Notes under the pieces: generated by a model | What the model was told of the DNA's origin: nothing | Databases searched by the model: none | The model's input: only the letters and a program-made list of their open reading frames with translations | Part shown: positions 15,965 through 24,533 of the stretch, one piece after another | Numbering within the stretch: position 1 is the first letter of the stretch | Layout of the letters: each line of letters starts with the position of its first letter | Assembly: GCA_947166135.1 (NCBI GenBank) | Contig: CAMVDB010000016.1 | Location: 1-34,997, forward strand | Source of the DNA: an uncultured Clostridia bacterium | Lineage (GTDB): Bacteria > Bacillota > Clostridia > Oscillospirales > Acutalibacteraceae | Reading direction: 5' to 3' | Length of the DNA stretch: 34,997 bases | Position numbers and translations under genes: made by a program

Positions 15965-18355
15965 ATGAAGAAGCTTTCACGCATACTGGCGCTGATCATG
16001 TGCCTTGCGATGCTGTTCTCCGTAGCTGTTATCTCCGCGAACGCGGTGGATGAAGAGCTCGCCGATACAGCAGCCGACGTCGATGTTGCAGACACCTCTG
16101 CGGACGGCGTTACCGTCCACGTCTATGCGACCGACTACACCCCGTATATCTACTACTGGAACACCCTTCCGTCCAATATCACCTGCACCTATCCCGGCGT
16201 GAGGATGACCGCGTCCCCCTCGCTCACCGGCGGTCACTGGTACACCTACACCTTCACCGGCAAGACCAAGGTCAACTTCATGCTGACCAACGGTTCGTCA
16301 GCTCTCGCTGACCAGAAGTCCGGCGAGCTGACCCGCAACACCGGCGAGTGGTGGTACTACAACGGCCGCTTCCGCTCGAAGAACCCCTTCGAGGCGGATC
16401 CCTACCAGAGCGTCGATATGCGTCAGGATACCATCTACTTTGTCATCACCACCCGTTTCTATGACGGCGACAAGGGCAACAACGTCCACTGCTGGGATGA
16501 CACTAAGGCAAACAACCCCGATTCCGACCCCGCGTGGCGCGGCGACTTCAAGGGTCTTGCCGACAAGCTCGACTACATCAAGGCGCTGGGCTTCTCCGCG
16601 ATCTGGATCACTCCTGTTGTCGAGAACGCCTCCGGCTATGACTACCACGGCTACCACGCGCTCAACTTCTCGAAGGTCGACGCCCGCTATGAGAGCGACG
16701 ACTTCACGTATGAGGATCTGATCGCGGCGGCTCACGAAAAGGGCATGAAGATCGTTCAGGACGTCGTCTGGAACCACACCGGTAACTTCGGCGAGACCAA
16801 CCTCGAGAACCTGTTCGAAAAGGACGACTCCGACCGCACCAAGCTCGGCGACATGAAGTCCACCATGATCCCCACCAAGAAGCTCCTTGACTACTGCGGC
16901 GTCTCCAAGCCCGAGCAGTACTGGCAGCTCCCCGACCAGACCCAGTACGACAAGCGCCTGCAGCTGATGAAGCAGACCGAGGGCTTCACCGATATGGTAT
17001 CCTACGATAAGACCGCCAACTCCAACAACTATTTCCATAACGGCTACTTCGCGAGCCTTAACTGGGACGACTGGACCTGTAAGTTCTGTCAGATCGCGGG
17101 CGACTGCGTCGACCTGAACACCGAGAACAAGGCTGTTGCCGACTACACCGTCGACGCGTACTCCAACTACATTGATATGGGCGTTGACGCCTTCCGTGTC
17201 GACACTGTCCGTCATATCCCCAGACTCTCTCTGAACAAGTGGTACAACGACCCGATGAACGCAGCCGCGAAGGCAGCCGGCAACAATAACTTCTATATGT
17301 TCGGCGAAGTCTGCTGCCGTTTCAGCCAGACATGGTACCGCGATAACGCCGGCGAGTCCGTCCAGTTCTACACATGGGACGATTCCGCCGCCGACCTCGC
17401 GAAGCTGTCTGCTGCTACCGACGCTGCGACGATCAAGAACAACGTCAAGAACACGATCACCTTCTGTGAGAACCACGTCAGCACCTCCAATCAGCCGACC
17501 TCTCAGAACGCGTTCCTCAGCGGCATCAACTACCATACCCCCGATTACTCCCAGAGCTCCGGCATGGGCGTCATCGACTTTACCATGCACTGGCAGTTTG
17601 ACACCGCCTCCGGCGCTTACGGCTCGGCTCTGGCTCAGGATCCGTACAACAACGATGCAACATGGAACGTCACCTACGTCGAGTCTCACGACTACGCTCC
17701 CGACCAGAACCAGAACAACCGCTTCACCGGCGGCACCCAGACCTGGGCTGAGAACCTCAACCTGATGTTCACCTTCCGCGGTATCCCCTGCCTGTACTAC
17801 GGCGGCGAGGTCGAGTTCCAGAAGGGCGTCCGCATCGACGAAGGTCCCAACATCTCGCTCGCGAACTCCGGTCGTGCGTACTTCGGCGATTACCTCGAAG
17901 GCTCCGTCACCGCGAACGACTTCTCCAGCTACACCGCTTCCGGCAAGGTCGCAGACACCCTGAACGCGCCTCTGGCGAAGCACCTCCAGAAGCTGAACGC
18001 GATCCGCCGCGCGGTTCCCGCTCTGCAGCTGGGTCAGTACACCACCAACAGCAACTATGTCAGCGGCAACATGGCTTACATCCGCCGTTATACCGGTCCC
18101 TACACCGATACCAAGGGCGTGACCAAGAACGTTGACTCCCTCGCCTGCGTGGCTGTTACCGACGGCGCTACCTTCAAGAACATCCCCAACGGCACCTACA
18201 TTGACGCTGTCACCGGCGACAGAAAGACCGTCTCCGGCGGCACCCTGACGGTGGGCTCTGTCGGTAAGGGTAACATGCGCGTGTACGTTTACAGCTCTCC
18301 CACAGCGAGCATCAGCGGCGCGATAGGCCCCGGCGGCCAGTCTTATCTGAAGTAA
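15965..18355 (+). CDS. Secreted GH13 alpha-amylase with N-terminal starch-binding region
   Basis: A 796-residue exported glycoside hydrolase that should cut alpha-1,4 bonds of starch. A textbook AAGGAGGT precedes the ATG. Signal peptide 1-28 (SANA-VD). Residues ~48-140 form a small aromatic beta domain (YIYYWNTLP, YPGVRM, EWWYYNGRF) like starch-binding CBM25/26 modules. The GH13 barrel spans ~155-700: DVVWNHT (region I), D413 nucleophile in GVDAFRVDTVRH, E448 acid/base in YMFGEV, D576 in VESHD, and GIPCLYYGGE. A C-terminal beta domain follows. There is no dockerin, unlike the gene before it, so the enzyme is probably free or attached by another route. The GH13 subfamily was not assigned. Confidence 0.94.
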   Translation: MKKLSRILALIMCLAMLFSVAVISANAVDEELADTAADVDVADTSADGVTVHVYATDYTPYIYYWNTLPSNITCTYPGVRMTASPSLTGGHWYTYTFTGKTKVNFMLTNGSSALADQKSGELTRNTGEWWYYNGRFRSKNPFEADPYQSVDMRQDTIYFVITTRFYDGDKGNNVHCWDDTKANNPDSDPAWRGDFKGLADKLDYIKALGFSAIWITPVVENASGYDYHGYHALNFSKVDARYESDDFTYEDLIAAAHEKGMKIVQDVVWNHTGNFGETNLENLFEKDDSDRTKLGDMKSTMIPTKKLLDYCGVSKPEQYWQLPDQTQYDKRLQLMKQTEGFTDMVSYDKTANSNNYFHNGYFASLNWDDWTCKFCQIAGDCVDLNTENKAVADYTVDAYSNYIDMGVDAFRVDTVRHIPRLSLNKWYNDPMNAAAKAAGNNNFYMFGEVCCRFSQTWYRDNAGESVQFYTWDDSAADLAKLSAATDAATIKNNVKNTITFCENHVSTSNQPTSQNAFLSGINYHTPDYSQSSGMGVIDFTMHWQFDTASGAYGSALAQDPYNNDATWNVTYVESHDYAPDQNQNNRFTGGTQTWAENLNLMFTFRGIPCLYYGGEVEFQKGVRIDEGPNISLANSGRAYFGDYLEGSVTANDFSSYTASGKVADTLNAPLAKHLQKLNAIRRAVPALQLGQYTTNSNYVSGNMAYIRRYTGPYTDTKGVTKNVDSLACVAVTDGATFKNIPNGTYIDAVTGDRKTVSGGTLTVGSVGKGNMRVYVYSSPTASISGAIGPGGQSYLK

Positions 18356-18391
18356 TTCAGCATAATCGGTTCTAAGCTTAAAGCTAATCAG

Positions 18392-18425
18392 AAAGCTCCC
18401 CTCATCGCAGGGGAGCTTTTGTTGT
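18392..18425 (+). terminator. Rho-independent terminator after the amylase gene
   Basis: Stem AAAGCTCCCCT / AGGGGAGCTTT with a 6-nt loop CATCGC, then TTTTGTTGTTT. Confidence 0.85.
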
Positions 18426-18475
18426 TTCAGGGACAGCAATTTGAGGGCGAGGAACTTTTGGGGATCAGGAATTGT

Positions 18476-18520
18476 TAGGAATGAGAAGTTGTAGGGGCTG
18501 AATTCATTCAGCCCGCAGCT
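18476..18520. repeat. One-ended family A hairpin with a short heptad arm
   Basis: TTAGGAATGAGAAG is followed by GTAGGGGCTGAATTCATTC and AGCCCGCAG. The GGGCTGAA/TTCAGCCC hairpin equals the right hairpin of copy 2 (345-372), without the rest of the element. Confidence 0.55.
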
Positions 18521-18538
18521 TGTAGAAAAACCTAAAAA

Positions 18539-18732
18539 GCCTTCCTTTGGGAAAGGAAGGTGCCTCCGCAAGGAGGCGGATGAATTGTATTGATTGTTTG
18601 AGCGAAGCGAGTCACATTCATTCACGTTGGTGTTCAGAACCGAGGTAATATGAGGGTTTCTCCCTTCGGTCGATCAATTCATGCAATTCCTCAGTCCCCT
18701 TTCGGGGACAGCTCCCTTTACCAAAGGGAGCC
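18539..18732. mobile_element. Gene-free 194-bp MITE-like element with two-hairpin ends
   Basis: The left end (18539-18590) has a first hairpin CCTTCCTTT...AAAGGAAGG, a second hairpin GCCTCC-GCAA-GGAGGC, then GGATGAATTG. The right end, read inward, has GCTCCCTTT...AAAGGGAGC, then GTCCCC-GAAA-GGGGAC, then TGAGGAATTG. The two ends thus share architecture and much sequence in inverted orientation. The right end is nearly the same as the terminal repeats of the DUF559 cassette at 24534-25090. No gene is inside. This element and flanking debris fill most of the 665-base gap between the amylase gene and serC. Confidence 0.65.
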
Positions 18733-18912
18733 TTGGAAATCGACTACTCATATATTTTATGATACTTATGTATTACTCCGCCCCTCTCATTCTCTATGCA
18801 AAAACTGTCATATCCCATTACAAATTGTTTGATTTTGTCCGATTTTTTGCAAAATGTCCAAAAATAAAGGCGATTCGTTGTAAAAATTTCAAACCCGATT
18901 TCTCGGTTGTTA

Positions 18913-18941
18913 TTGAATTAACAGCCCGTTTGTCATATAAT
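18913..18941 (+). promoter_or_regulatory. Sigma-A promoter of serC
   Basis: -35 TTGAAT (18913-18918), 17-bp spacer, -10 TATAAT (18936-18941). It lies about 80 bp before the serC start in an AT-rich region. Confidence 0.8.
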
Positions 18942-19020
18942 TGTAACTGGTATTATTAGTTTGTAATTGATAACGACTCCGTTATCCGCTAATACTTATC
19001 AAATTTAGGAGGTATATATT

Positions 19021-20106
19021 ATGGCAAGAGTTTACAATTTTTCGGCAGGTCCTTCGATGCTGCCCGAAAGCGTACTGAAGACCGCTGCTGCTGAGATGCT
19101 CGACTACAAGGGCACCGGCGAGTCTGTCATGGAGATGTCCCACCGTTCCAAGGAATACGGCGCGATCATCACCGAGGCTGAGTCTCTCTTACGCGAGATT
19201 ATGAACATCCCCGATAACTACAAGGTCCTGTTCCTGCAGGGCGGCGCTTCCACCCAGTTCGCCGCGATCCCGCTCAACTTCATGAACGGCTCCGGCAAGG
19301 CTGACTATGTCATCACCGGCCAGTGGGCGAAGAAGGCGGCTCAGGAGGCTTCCCGTTACGGCGAGGTCAATATTGTCGCTTCCTCCGCTGACAAGACCTT
19401 CTCTTATATTCCGAAGCTCGACAAGAGCACCTTTACCCCCGACGCGGATTACTTCTATATCTGCATGAACAACACCATCTACGGTACCGTTTATCACGAG
19501 CTGCCCGAGACCGGTGATGTTCCGCTGATCGCCGATATCTCTTCCTGCTTCCTGTCCGAGCCCCTCGACGTCACCAAGTTCGGTATGCTCTACGGCGGCG
19601 CTCAGAAGAACGTGGCTCCCGCGGGCGTGACCATCTGCATCATCCGCGAGGATCTGCTCGGCAAGGCGCGCGATATCTGCCCGACCATGCTCAACTACCA
19701 GATCCATGCCGATAACGGTTCTATGTACAATACGCCTCCCTGCTACACCATCTACATCATGAAGCTCGTCCTCGAGTGGATCAAGAACGAGGTAGGCGGT
19801 CTGGAGAAGATGAAGGAGCTCAACGAGCGTAAGGCAAAGATCCTGTACGACTTCCTCGATTCCTCCGAGCTGTTCAAGGGTACCGTTGTCCCTGAGGACC
19901 GTTCTCTGATGAACGTCCCCTTCGTTACCGGCGACGCCGACCTCGACGCGAAGTTCGTCAAGGAGGCTACCGCGGCCGGCTTCATCAACATCAAGGGTCA
20001 CCGTACCGTCGGCGGTATGCGCGCTTCTATCTACAACGCGATGCCGATCGAGGGTGTTGAGAAGCTCGTCGCCTTCATGAAGAAGTTCGAAGAAGAAAAC
20101 AAATAA
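19021..20106 (+). CDS. serC: Phosphoserine aminotransferase
   Basis: PLP-dependent transaminase that turns 3-phosphohydroxypyruvate and glutamate into phosphoserine, the second step of serine synthesis. The 361-residue protein is full length. It opens with the family signature YNFSAGPSMLPESVL; K196 in YGGAQKNVAPAG is the expected PLP lysine; HRTVGGMRASIYNAMP near the end is also diagnostic. AGGAGG precedes the ATG. The serA-like gene follows after a 126-bp gap filled by a heptad-armed repeat, so the pair probably forms one unit for serine. Confidence 0.97.
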   Translation: MARVYNFSAGPSMLPESVLKTAAAEMLDYKGTGESVMEMSHRSKEYGAIITEAESLLREIMNIPDNYKVLFLQGGASTQFAAIPLNFMNGSGKADYVITGQWAKKAAQEASRYGEVNIVASSADKTFSYIPKLDKSTFTPDADYFYICMNNTIYGTVYHELPETGDVPLIADISSCFLSEPLDVTKFGMLYGGAQKNVAPAGVTICIIREDLLGKARDICPTMLNYQIHADNGSMYNTPPCYTIYIMKLVLEWIKNEVGGLEKMKELNERKAKILYDFLDSSELFKGTVVPEDRSLMNVPFVTGDADLDAKFVKEATAAGFINIKGHRTVGGMRASIYNAMPIEGVEKLVAFMKKFEEENK

Positions 20107-20110
20107 TAAG

Positions 20111-20220
20111 GTGAATGACTAATGGTGAATGGTGTCGGAAAACGCTTCGCGTTTTGAATTCCTGCCAATAACGGGTGCGGGTGTCCCGCCCTCAACCATT
20201 CACTATTCACTATTCACCAT
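20111..20220. repeat. Heptad-armed hairpin repeat (family B), copy 2
   Basis: The left arm is GTGAATG-ACTAATG-GTGAATG; the right arm is CCATTCA-CTATTCA-CTATTCA-CCAT. The body carries AAAACGCTTCGCGTTTT and CGGGTGCGGGTGTCCCGCCC. It has the same layout as 7427-7555. It lies between serC and the serA-like gene and ends 12 bp before the latter's start. Confidence 0.75.
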
Positions 20221-20232
20221 AAGGAGATTATT

Positions 20233-21378
20233 ATGTATAATATCTTAAAGCTCAACAAGATCGCCGCGATCGGTACCGACCGTCTGGGCGAGAATTACAA
20301 CTGTGTTGACGAGTGCGCCGCTCCCGATGGTATCCTCGTCCGCTCCGCTTCCATGCATGACATGGAGCTGCCCGAGAGCCTGCTGGCGATCGCCCGCGCG
20401 GGCGCCGGCGTCAACAACATCCCGCTCGACAAGTGCGCCGAGAAGGGTATCTGCGTATTCAACACCCCCGGTGCGAACGCGAACGCCGTTATGGAGCTGG
20501 TTGTCGCAGGTATGCTGCTGGCTTCCCGCAAGATCGCTCAGGGTATCGCATGGAACAAGACCCTCGCGGATGATGAGAACTGCCTCAAGACCGTCGAGAA
20601 AGGCAAGAGTCAGTTCGTCGGTCCCGAGATCAAGGGCAAGACCCTCGGCGTTGTCGGTCTGGGCGCGATCGGCGTTCTGGTCGCGAACGCGGCGCGTGCG
20701 CTGCACATGCGCGTCGTCGGCTATGATCCCTACCTGAGCGTAGACGCGGCGCTCCATCTGAGCCGTCATGTCACCATCGTCAAGAATATCGACGAGATGT
20801 ACGCACAGGCTGACTACATCACCTATCATCTGCCGCTCAACGACGGCACCCGCGGTATGATCAACGCCGAAACCATCGGTAAGATGAAGGACGGCGTCCG
20901 TATCCTGAACTTCTCGCGCGACGGTCTGGTCAAGTCCGCCGATATCATCGCGGCTCTCGAGAGCGGTAAGATGGCGGCTTATGTCACCGATTTCGCGACT
21001 CAGGATCTGCTGACTGTTGACGGCGTTGTTGCGATCCCGCATCTGGGCGCTTCCACTCCCGAGAGCGAGGACAACTGCGCAGTCATGGCTGCCGATGAGA
21101 TCAAGGATTACCTCGAGCTCGGCAACATCAAGAACTCCGTCAACTTCCCGAATGTTTCCATGCCCAGAAGCGGCGAAACCCGCTTCTGTGTTTTCCATCA
21201 GAACACCCCGAAGATCATCTCGCAGCTGCTTGATATCATCGGCGGAAACGTAGAGAATATGGAGAACAAGAGCCGCGGCGACTATGCGTACACCATCATC
21301 GACGTCACCGGCGCTAACAAGGGCTGTGATGACGCGCTCAAGGCGATCGACGGCGTGATCCGCGTCAGAGAGCTGTGA
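20233..21378 (+). CDS. serA: D-3-phosphoglycerate dehydrogenase (short type with ACT domain)
   Basis: NAD-dependent oxidation of 3-phosphoglycerate, the first step of serine synthesis. At 381 residues it is a short SerA. The NAD site is GVVGLGAIGVLVAN with an acidic residue after it (VVGYDPY). R229 (NFSRDG) and H270 (IPHLGAST) are the expected active-site Arg and His. Where E. coli SerA has its active-site Glu, the sequence reads TDFATQDLL, with Gln257-Asp258. Residues ~310-381 look like a C-terminal ACT domain (FCVFHQNTPKIISQLLDII), which could sense serine. AAGGAGA precedes the ATG. The serC neighbour supports the role; without it, a related 2-hydroxyacid dehydrogenase would be the alternative. 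Confidence 0.92.
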   Translation: MYNILKLNKIAAIGTDRLGENYNCVDECAAPDGILVRSASMHDMELPESLLAIARAGAGVNNIPLDKCAEKGICVFNTPGANANAVMELVVAGMLLASRKIAQGIAWNKTLADDENCLKTVEKGKSQFVGPEIKGKTLGVVGLGAIGVLVANAARALHMRVVGYDPYLSVDAALHLSRHVTIVKNIDEMYAQADYITYHLPLNDGTRGMINAETIGKMKDGVRILNFSRDGLVKSADIIAALESGKMAAYVTDFATQDLLTVDGVVAIPHLGASTPESEDNCAVMAADEIKDYLELGNIKNSVNFPNVSMPRSGETRFCVFHQNTPKIISQLLDIIGGNVENMENKSRGDYAYTIIDVTGANKGCDDALKAIDGVIRVREL

Positions 21379-21421
21379 TTGTCAGCTTAAAGCTAAAGTT
21401 CAATCTTGTTATCAACACAAA

Positions 21422-21457
21422 AAACACCGGAGTTGCCGTCAGGCAGCTCCGGTGTTT
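21422..21457. terminator. Bidirectional terminator between serA and the minus-strand YARHG gene
   Basis: A 16-bp stem (AAACACCGGAGTTGCC with GGCAGCTCCGGTGTTT, one G-T pair) and a GTCA loop. The minus strand then has a clear T run (TTTTTTG); the plus side has TTTCGTTT. Confidence 0.85.
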
Positions 21458-21468
21458 CGTTTCTATTC

Positions 21469-22356
21469 TTATTTCAATGCGTCGCGGTACTGACCCATCA
21501 GCTTGACGTTCGCGTACTCGTACTTGTTCATCCTGCTGACAATGGTGTTCATGTTGGTGGTGTCGGGATTGTACCAGTCCATCGACTCGAAATACGTCTT
21601 GGCGTCGCCCGCCTTGGTGAAGCGGAAGCCGTTCTTCGCGTAGATCTCATTGATCGCGAACTGTACCTCTTCGAGATTCATCCACGAGATGTCGCTTTGG
21701 CTGAGATAGCGGGATGAGGCGTTCAGCCCGTAGCGGTCGGTGGTGTCGGTGTAGGTGCGCGCGGGAGTCGGGGTATTGCTTTGCTGAGGGGTCTCGGTTT
21801 TAGGCGGATCGGCAGGCTTCGTGCCCTTCGAGATCGTCAGTGTGACGGTGCTGCCGGGCTGAGCCGCGGTATCCTCCTTAGGCGACTGGGCGATGATGTA
21901 GTCCTCGGGGGCGCTGTCGCTGTAAGCAAACTCCGCCTTGAACTTGAAGCCGGCGTTTGTGAGCGTGTTATACGCGTCAGCGGATTTCATACCCACGATA
22001 TTGGGGACGGTCGGCGTTTTCTCGGTCGCGGGCTGTGTTGCGGCGGACTGACCGCCGTTCTGTGCCGATGATCCCGCCGCAGCGGTGATCGTAGGGGAGG
22101 GGAGAGTCGGCGGGGTGCCGTTCTGCGCATTGTTTTTCCCCATGAAATAGTACAGCAGGAAGCCCGCGGCGCCGATCATCACGACCAGCAGGACGATCAG
22201 CAGGACATAGATCCATGTGCGCGATTTCTGCATCGGTTTCGGCGGCTCTGCGGGATACGGGCTCGGGTCGTACGTCGGGACGAACAGCGGCGCGCCGCAG
22301 CCGGGACAGAATTTCGCGTCATTTTTATTATTTCTTCCGCAGTTAGGACATTGCAT
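21469..22356 (-). CDS. Zinc-ribbon, single-pass membrane protein with PASTA and YARHG domains
   Basis: A 295-residue protein. Residues 3-20 form a zinc ribbon (C3, C6, C17, C20: CPNC...CPGC). A membrane segment follows at ~47-70 (WIYVLLIVLLVVMIGAAGFLL), then a Gln/Thr/Pro-rich linker. Residues ~113-180 are a PASTA domain (VPNIVGMKSADAYNTLTNAG...GSTVTLTISKG), which in kinases and penicillin-binding proteins contacts muropeptides. Residues ~220-290 are a YARHG domain (INEIYAKNGFRF). The ribbon is cytoplasmic and PASTA/YARHG outside if the usual positive-inside rule holds. The start ATG has GAGGAG 9 nt upstream. The role is unknown; a cell-wall-sensing link is inference. Confidence 0.88.
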   Translation of the reverse strand: MQCPNCGRNNKNDAKFCPGCGAPLFVPTYDPSPYPAEPPKPMQKSRTWIYVLLIVLLVVMIGAAGFLLYYFMGKNNAQNGTPPTLPSPTITAAAGSSAQNGGQSAATQPATEKTPTVPNIVGMKSADAYNTLTNAGFKFKAEFAYSDSAPEDYIIAQSPKEDTAAQPGSTVTLTISKGTKPADPPKTETPQQSNTPTPARTYTDTTDRYGLNASSRYLSQSDISWMNLEEVQFAINEIYAKNGFRFTKAGDAKTYFESMDWYNPDTTNMNTIVSRMNKYEYANVKLMGQYRDALK

Positions 22357-22390
22357 AGGTTCTCTCTCCTCAAAGATTGTTCTTCTCTTA

Positions 22391-22419
22391 TTCTACATGC
22401 TTTTTTTCCGAAATACAAC
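22391..22419 (-). promoter_or_regulatory. Sigma-A promoter of the PASTA/YARHG gene
   Basis: On the minus strand: -35 TTGTAT (22419-22414), 17-bp spacer, -10 TAGAAT (22396-22391), about 40 bp before the start codon. Confidence 0.7.
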
Positions 22420-22477
22420 AGGATTCGGAGTGCTTGATGTACAAAAAACGACGGTGATTCTTGTATAGATTGCATAT

Positions 22478-22510
22478 ATAAAGAAAGGCTGCCGCAGTCC
22501 GCGACAGCCT
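22478..22510 (-). terminator. Terminator after the small membrane protein gene
   Basis: On the minus strand AGGCTGTCGC pairs with GCGGCAGCCT (10 bp, loop GGACT), then TTCTTTATAT. It ends the murI-to-argS group. Confidence 0.75.
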
Positions 22511-22527
22511 CATACGGTTATATATCG

Positions 22528-22731
22528 TTAATCCTTCGGCTTCTTCTCCCTCAGGAAGGTGAAGTAACCGACAGCGACGCCGAGAAGCATCGGCAGGATC
22601 ACGTTGTGCCACACGTCGAAGTGAAACGGGCTGTGGGTGAAGATCAGCCCGACCAGGAAAATCAGCAGGTTATAGATCGCGGCAACCAGCACGACGAAGA
22701 CCGCGAACGCGACGTATTTATTCTTGATCAT
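22528..22731 (-). CDS. Small two-helix membrane protein, unknown
   Basis: A 67-residue protein with two hydrophobic segments, AFAVFVVLVAAIYNLLIFLV and VILPMLLGVAVGYFTFL, separated by a short polar loop (THSPFHFDVWHN), and a basic tail REKKPKD. The chosen ATG at 22731 has AGG 8 nt upstream; a GTG at 22740 would add three residues. It starts 12-21 bp after argS and is followed by a terminator, so it is the last gene of that operon. I do not recognise the family. Confidence 0.7.
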   Translation of the reverse strand: MIKNKYVAFAVFVVLVAAIYNLLIFLVGLIFTHSPFHFDVWHNVILPMLLGVAVGYFTFLREKKPKD

Positions 22732-22752
22732 GATGCGCACCTATTATCTTGA

Positions 22753-24489
22753 TCACATGCGCTCGGGGCAGGTGATGTTGAACATGTCGAGAACGTTCTT
22801 GATGACGGTCTTGGTCGCGGTGCAAAGGCTCAGACGCGCCTGCATCAGCCCTTCGTCGTCACACTTTACGCGGCAGGCGTTGTAGAACTTGTGGAAGTAG
22901 GTCGCCACGTTGGTAACATACTTGGTGACCTTGGTGGGATCGTAGTCGCGCGCGGCGGCGACGACCTCGTTATCGAAGGATGAGAGCAGGTGAATCAGCT
23001 CGATCTCCTCGGGAGCGCCGAGCAGGCTGAGCTCCTCGTCGGTGCAGGAGCGCGCCTTCACGCCGTCCGCCTCGAGGTTGCGCAGGATGGAGCAGATGCG
23101 CGCGTGGGCGTACTGGACGTAGTAGACGGGGTTCTGGCTGTCCTCCTGGATCGCAAGGTCGAGGTCGAAGTCCATCTGGGTGGTCGCCTCGCGTGTGTTG
23201 AAGATGAAGCGCGCGCTGTCGACGGGTACCTCGTCCAGCAGATCGCGGAGCTGGATCGCCTTACCGGTACGCTTACTCATGGTGACGACCTGTCCGTCGC
23301 GGACGAGCTTGACCAGCTGCATCAGCAGGATATCGAGCTTGTCGCCGTCGTAGCCGATGGCGTTCATCGCGCCCTTGAGGCGCATGACATGACCGTGGTG
23401 GTCGGCGCCCCAGACGTTGATCAGCTTCTCGAAGCCGCGGTCGAATTTATTCTTGTGATAGGCGATATCGGCGGCGAAGTAGGTGGGGTTGCCGTTGCTG
23501 CGGATCAGCACATCGTCCTTTAATTCGAGTTTGTCGATGTAATCCTGCTTCTTGCCCTGCTTCAAGAGGATATCGGTGCAGACCTCCTTGTTCTTGTACC
23601 ATACCGCGCCGTCCTTCTCGTAGACCATGCCCTTCTCGCGCAGGGTCTCGACGACCGCCTTGACCGCGCCGCTGTTGTGAAGGGTGCTCTCCATGAACCA
23701 GTTGTCAAATTTGATCTTGTACTTCGCCATGTCGTCCTGCATGCGCTTGATGTTGCGCGGCAGAGCAAAGTCGACCAGCGCCTGACGGCGCTCTGCGGGC
23801 TCGGCGTTCATGTAGGCGTCGCCGAATTCATCCTTGAACTGCTCCGCGCGCTCGATGATGTCCGCGCCCTGATAGCCGTCCTCGGGGAAGGGGAAGCTCT
23901 CATCGAACAGCTGCATATAGCGCGCCTCGAGAGAAGCGGCGAACTTCTCGATCTGGTTGCCCGCGTCGTTGACATAGAACTCGCGGTACGCCTGATAGCC
24001 CGCCTTCTGCATGACGGCGGCGAGACAGTCGCCCAGCGCGCCGCCTCTGGCGTTGCCCAGATGCATCGGACCGGTCGGGTTGGCGGAGACGAACTCGACC
24101 ATGACCTTCCTGCCCTGACCGAAGTCGCTGTCGCCGTAATGCTCGCCCTCACGCTCGATCTCGCGGAGCACCTCGGCGAAGTACTGCTTGCTTAAAAAGA
24201 AGTTGATGAAGCCGGGACCGGCGATCTCGTATTTTTCGATAAGAGAATTATCCAAATCGATATGGCTGAGGATGATCTGCGCCGCCTTCGCGGGAGCCAT
24301 GCGGAATACGCGCGCGCCCGCCATCGCGACGTTGGTCGCGATATCGCCGTGGCTGCGGTCTGCGGGCTCCTCGATGACGAACTTCGGCAGCTCGCCCTCG
24401 GGCAGCTCACCCGCCTGTATCGCGGCGTTCACCGCGCTTTCGATCTGCTTTCTCAGATTTTCGGTAACTTTCAGATTGGTCTTTGACAT
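22753..24489 (-). CDS. argS: Arginyl-tRNA synthetase
   Basis: Class I synthetase that charges tRNA-Arg. The protein has 578 residues, the standard length. The N-terminal additional domain includes DIATNVAM. The HIGH motif appears as HLGN (143-146, in ANPTGPMHLGNARGG), a KMSKS-like MSKRTGK follows, and the C-terminal DALR domain ends NVLDMFNITCPERM. The start ATG 24489 has AAAGGA 8 nt upstream; a longer frame to 24561 only reads through the terminal repeat of the neighbouring cassette and is rejected. The DUF559 cassette ends 45 bp upstream, so transcripts from murI-DUF1934 must now cross it. Confidence 0.97.
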   Translation of the reverse strand: MSKTNLKVTENLRKQIESAVNAAIQAGELPEGELPKFVIEEPADRSHGDIATNVAMAGARVFRMAPAKAAQIILSHIDLDNSLIEKYEIAGPGFINFFLSKQYFAEVLREIEREGEHYGDSDFGQGRKVMVEFVSANPTGPMHLGNARGGALGDCLAAVMQKAGYQAYREFYVNDAGNQIEKFAASLEARYMQLFDESFPFPEDGYQGADIIERAEQFKDEFGDAYMNAEPAERRQALVDFALPRNIKRMQDDMAKYKIKFDNWFMESTLHNSGAVKAVVETLREKGMVYEKDGAVWYKNKEVCTDILLKQGKKQDYIDKLELKDDVLIRSNGNPTYFAADIAYHKNKFDRGFEKLINVWGADHHGHVMRLKGAMNAIGYDGDKLDILLMQLVKLVRDGQVVTMSKRTGKAIQLRDLLDEVPVDSARFIFNTREATTQMDFDLDLAIQEDSQNPVYYVQYAHARICSILRNLEADGVKARSCTDEELSLLGAPEEIELIHLLSSFDNEVVAAARDYDPTKVTKYVTNVATYFHKFYNACRVKCDDEGLMQARLSLCTATKTVIKNVLDMFNITCPERM

Positions 24490-24533
24490 AGTGATATTCC
24501 TTTGCTGTATGATGTTGGCACCTTTGTGATTTC

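Noticed and set aside
16298..18625. A 775-codon open frame antisense to the amylase, and similar long antisense frames over gatB, argS, hydA and others
   Set aside because: High GC and strong codon bias leave antisense frames open; the composition is Val/Ala/Gly/Arg-rich and unlike real proteins, and the sense genes are certain.
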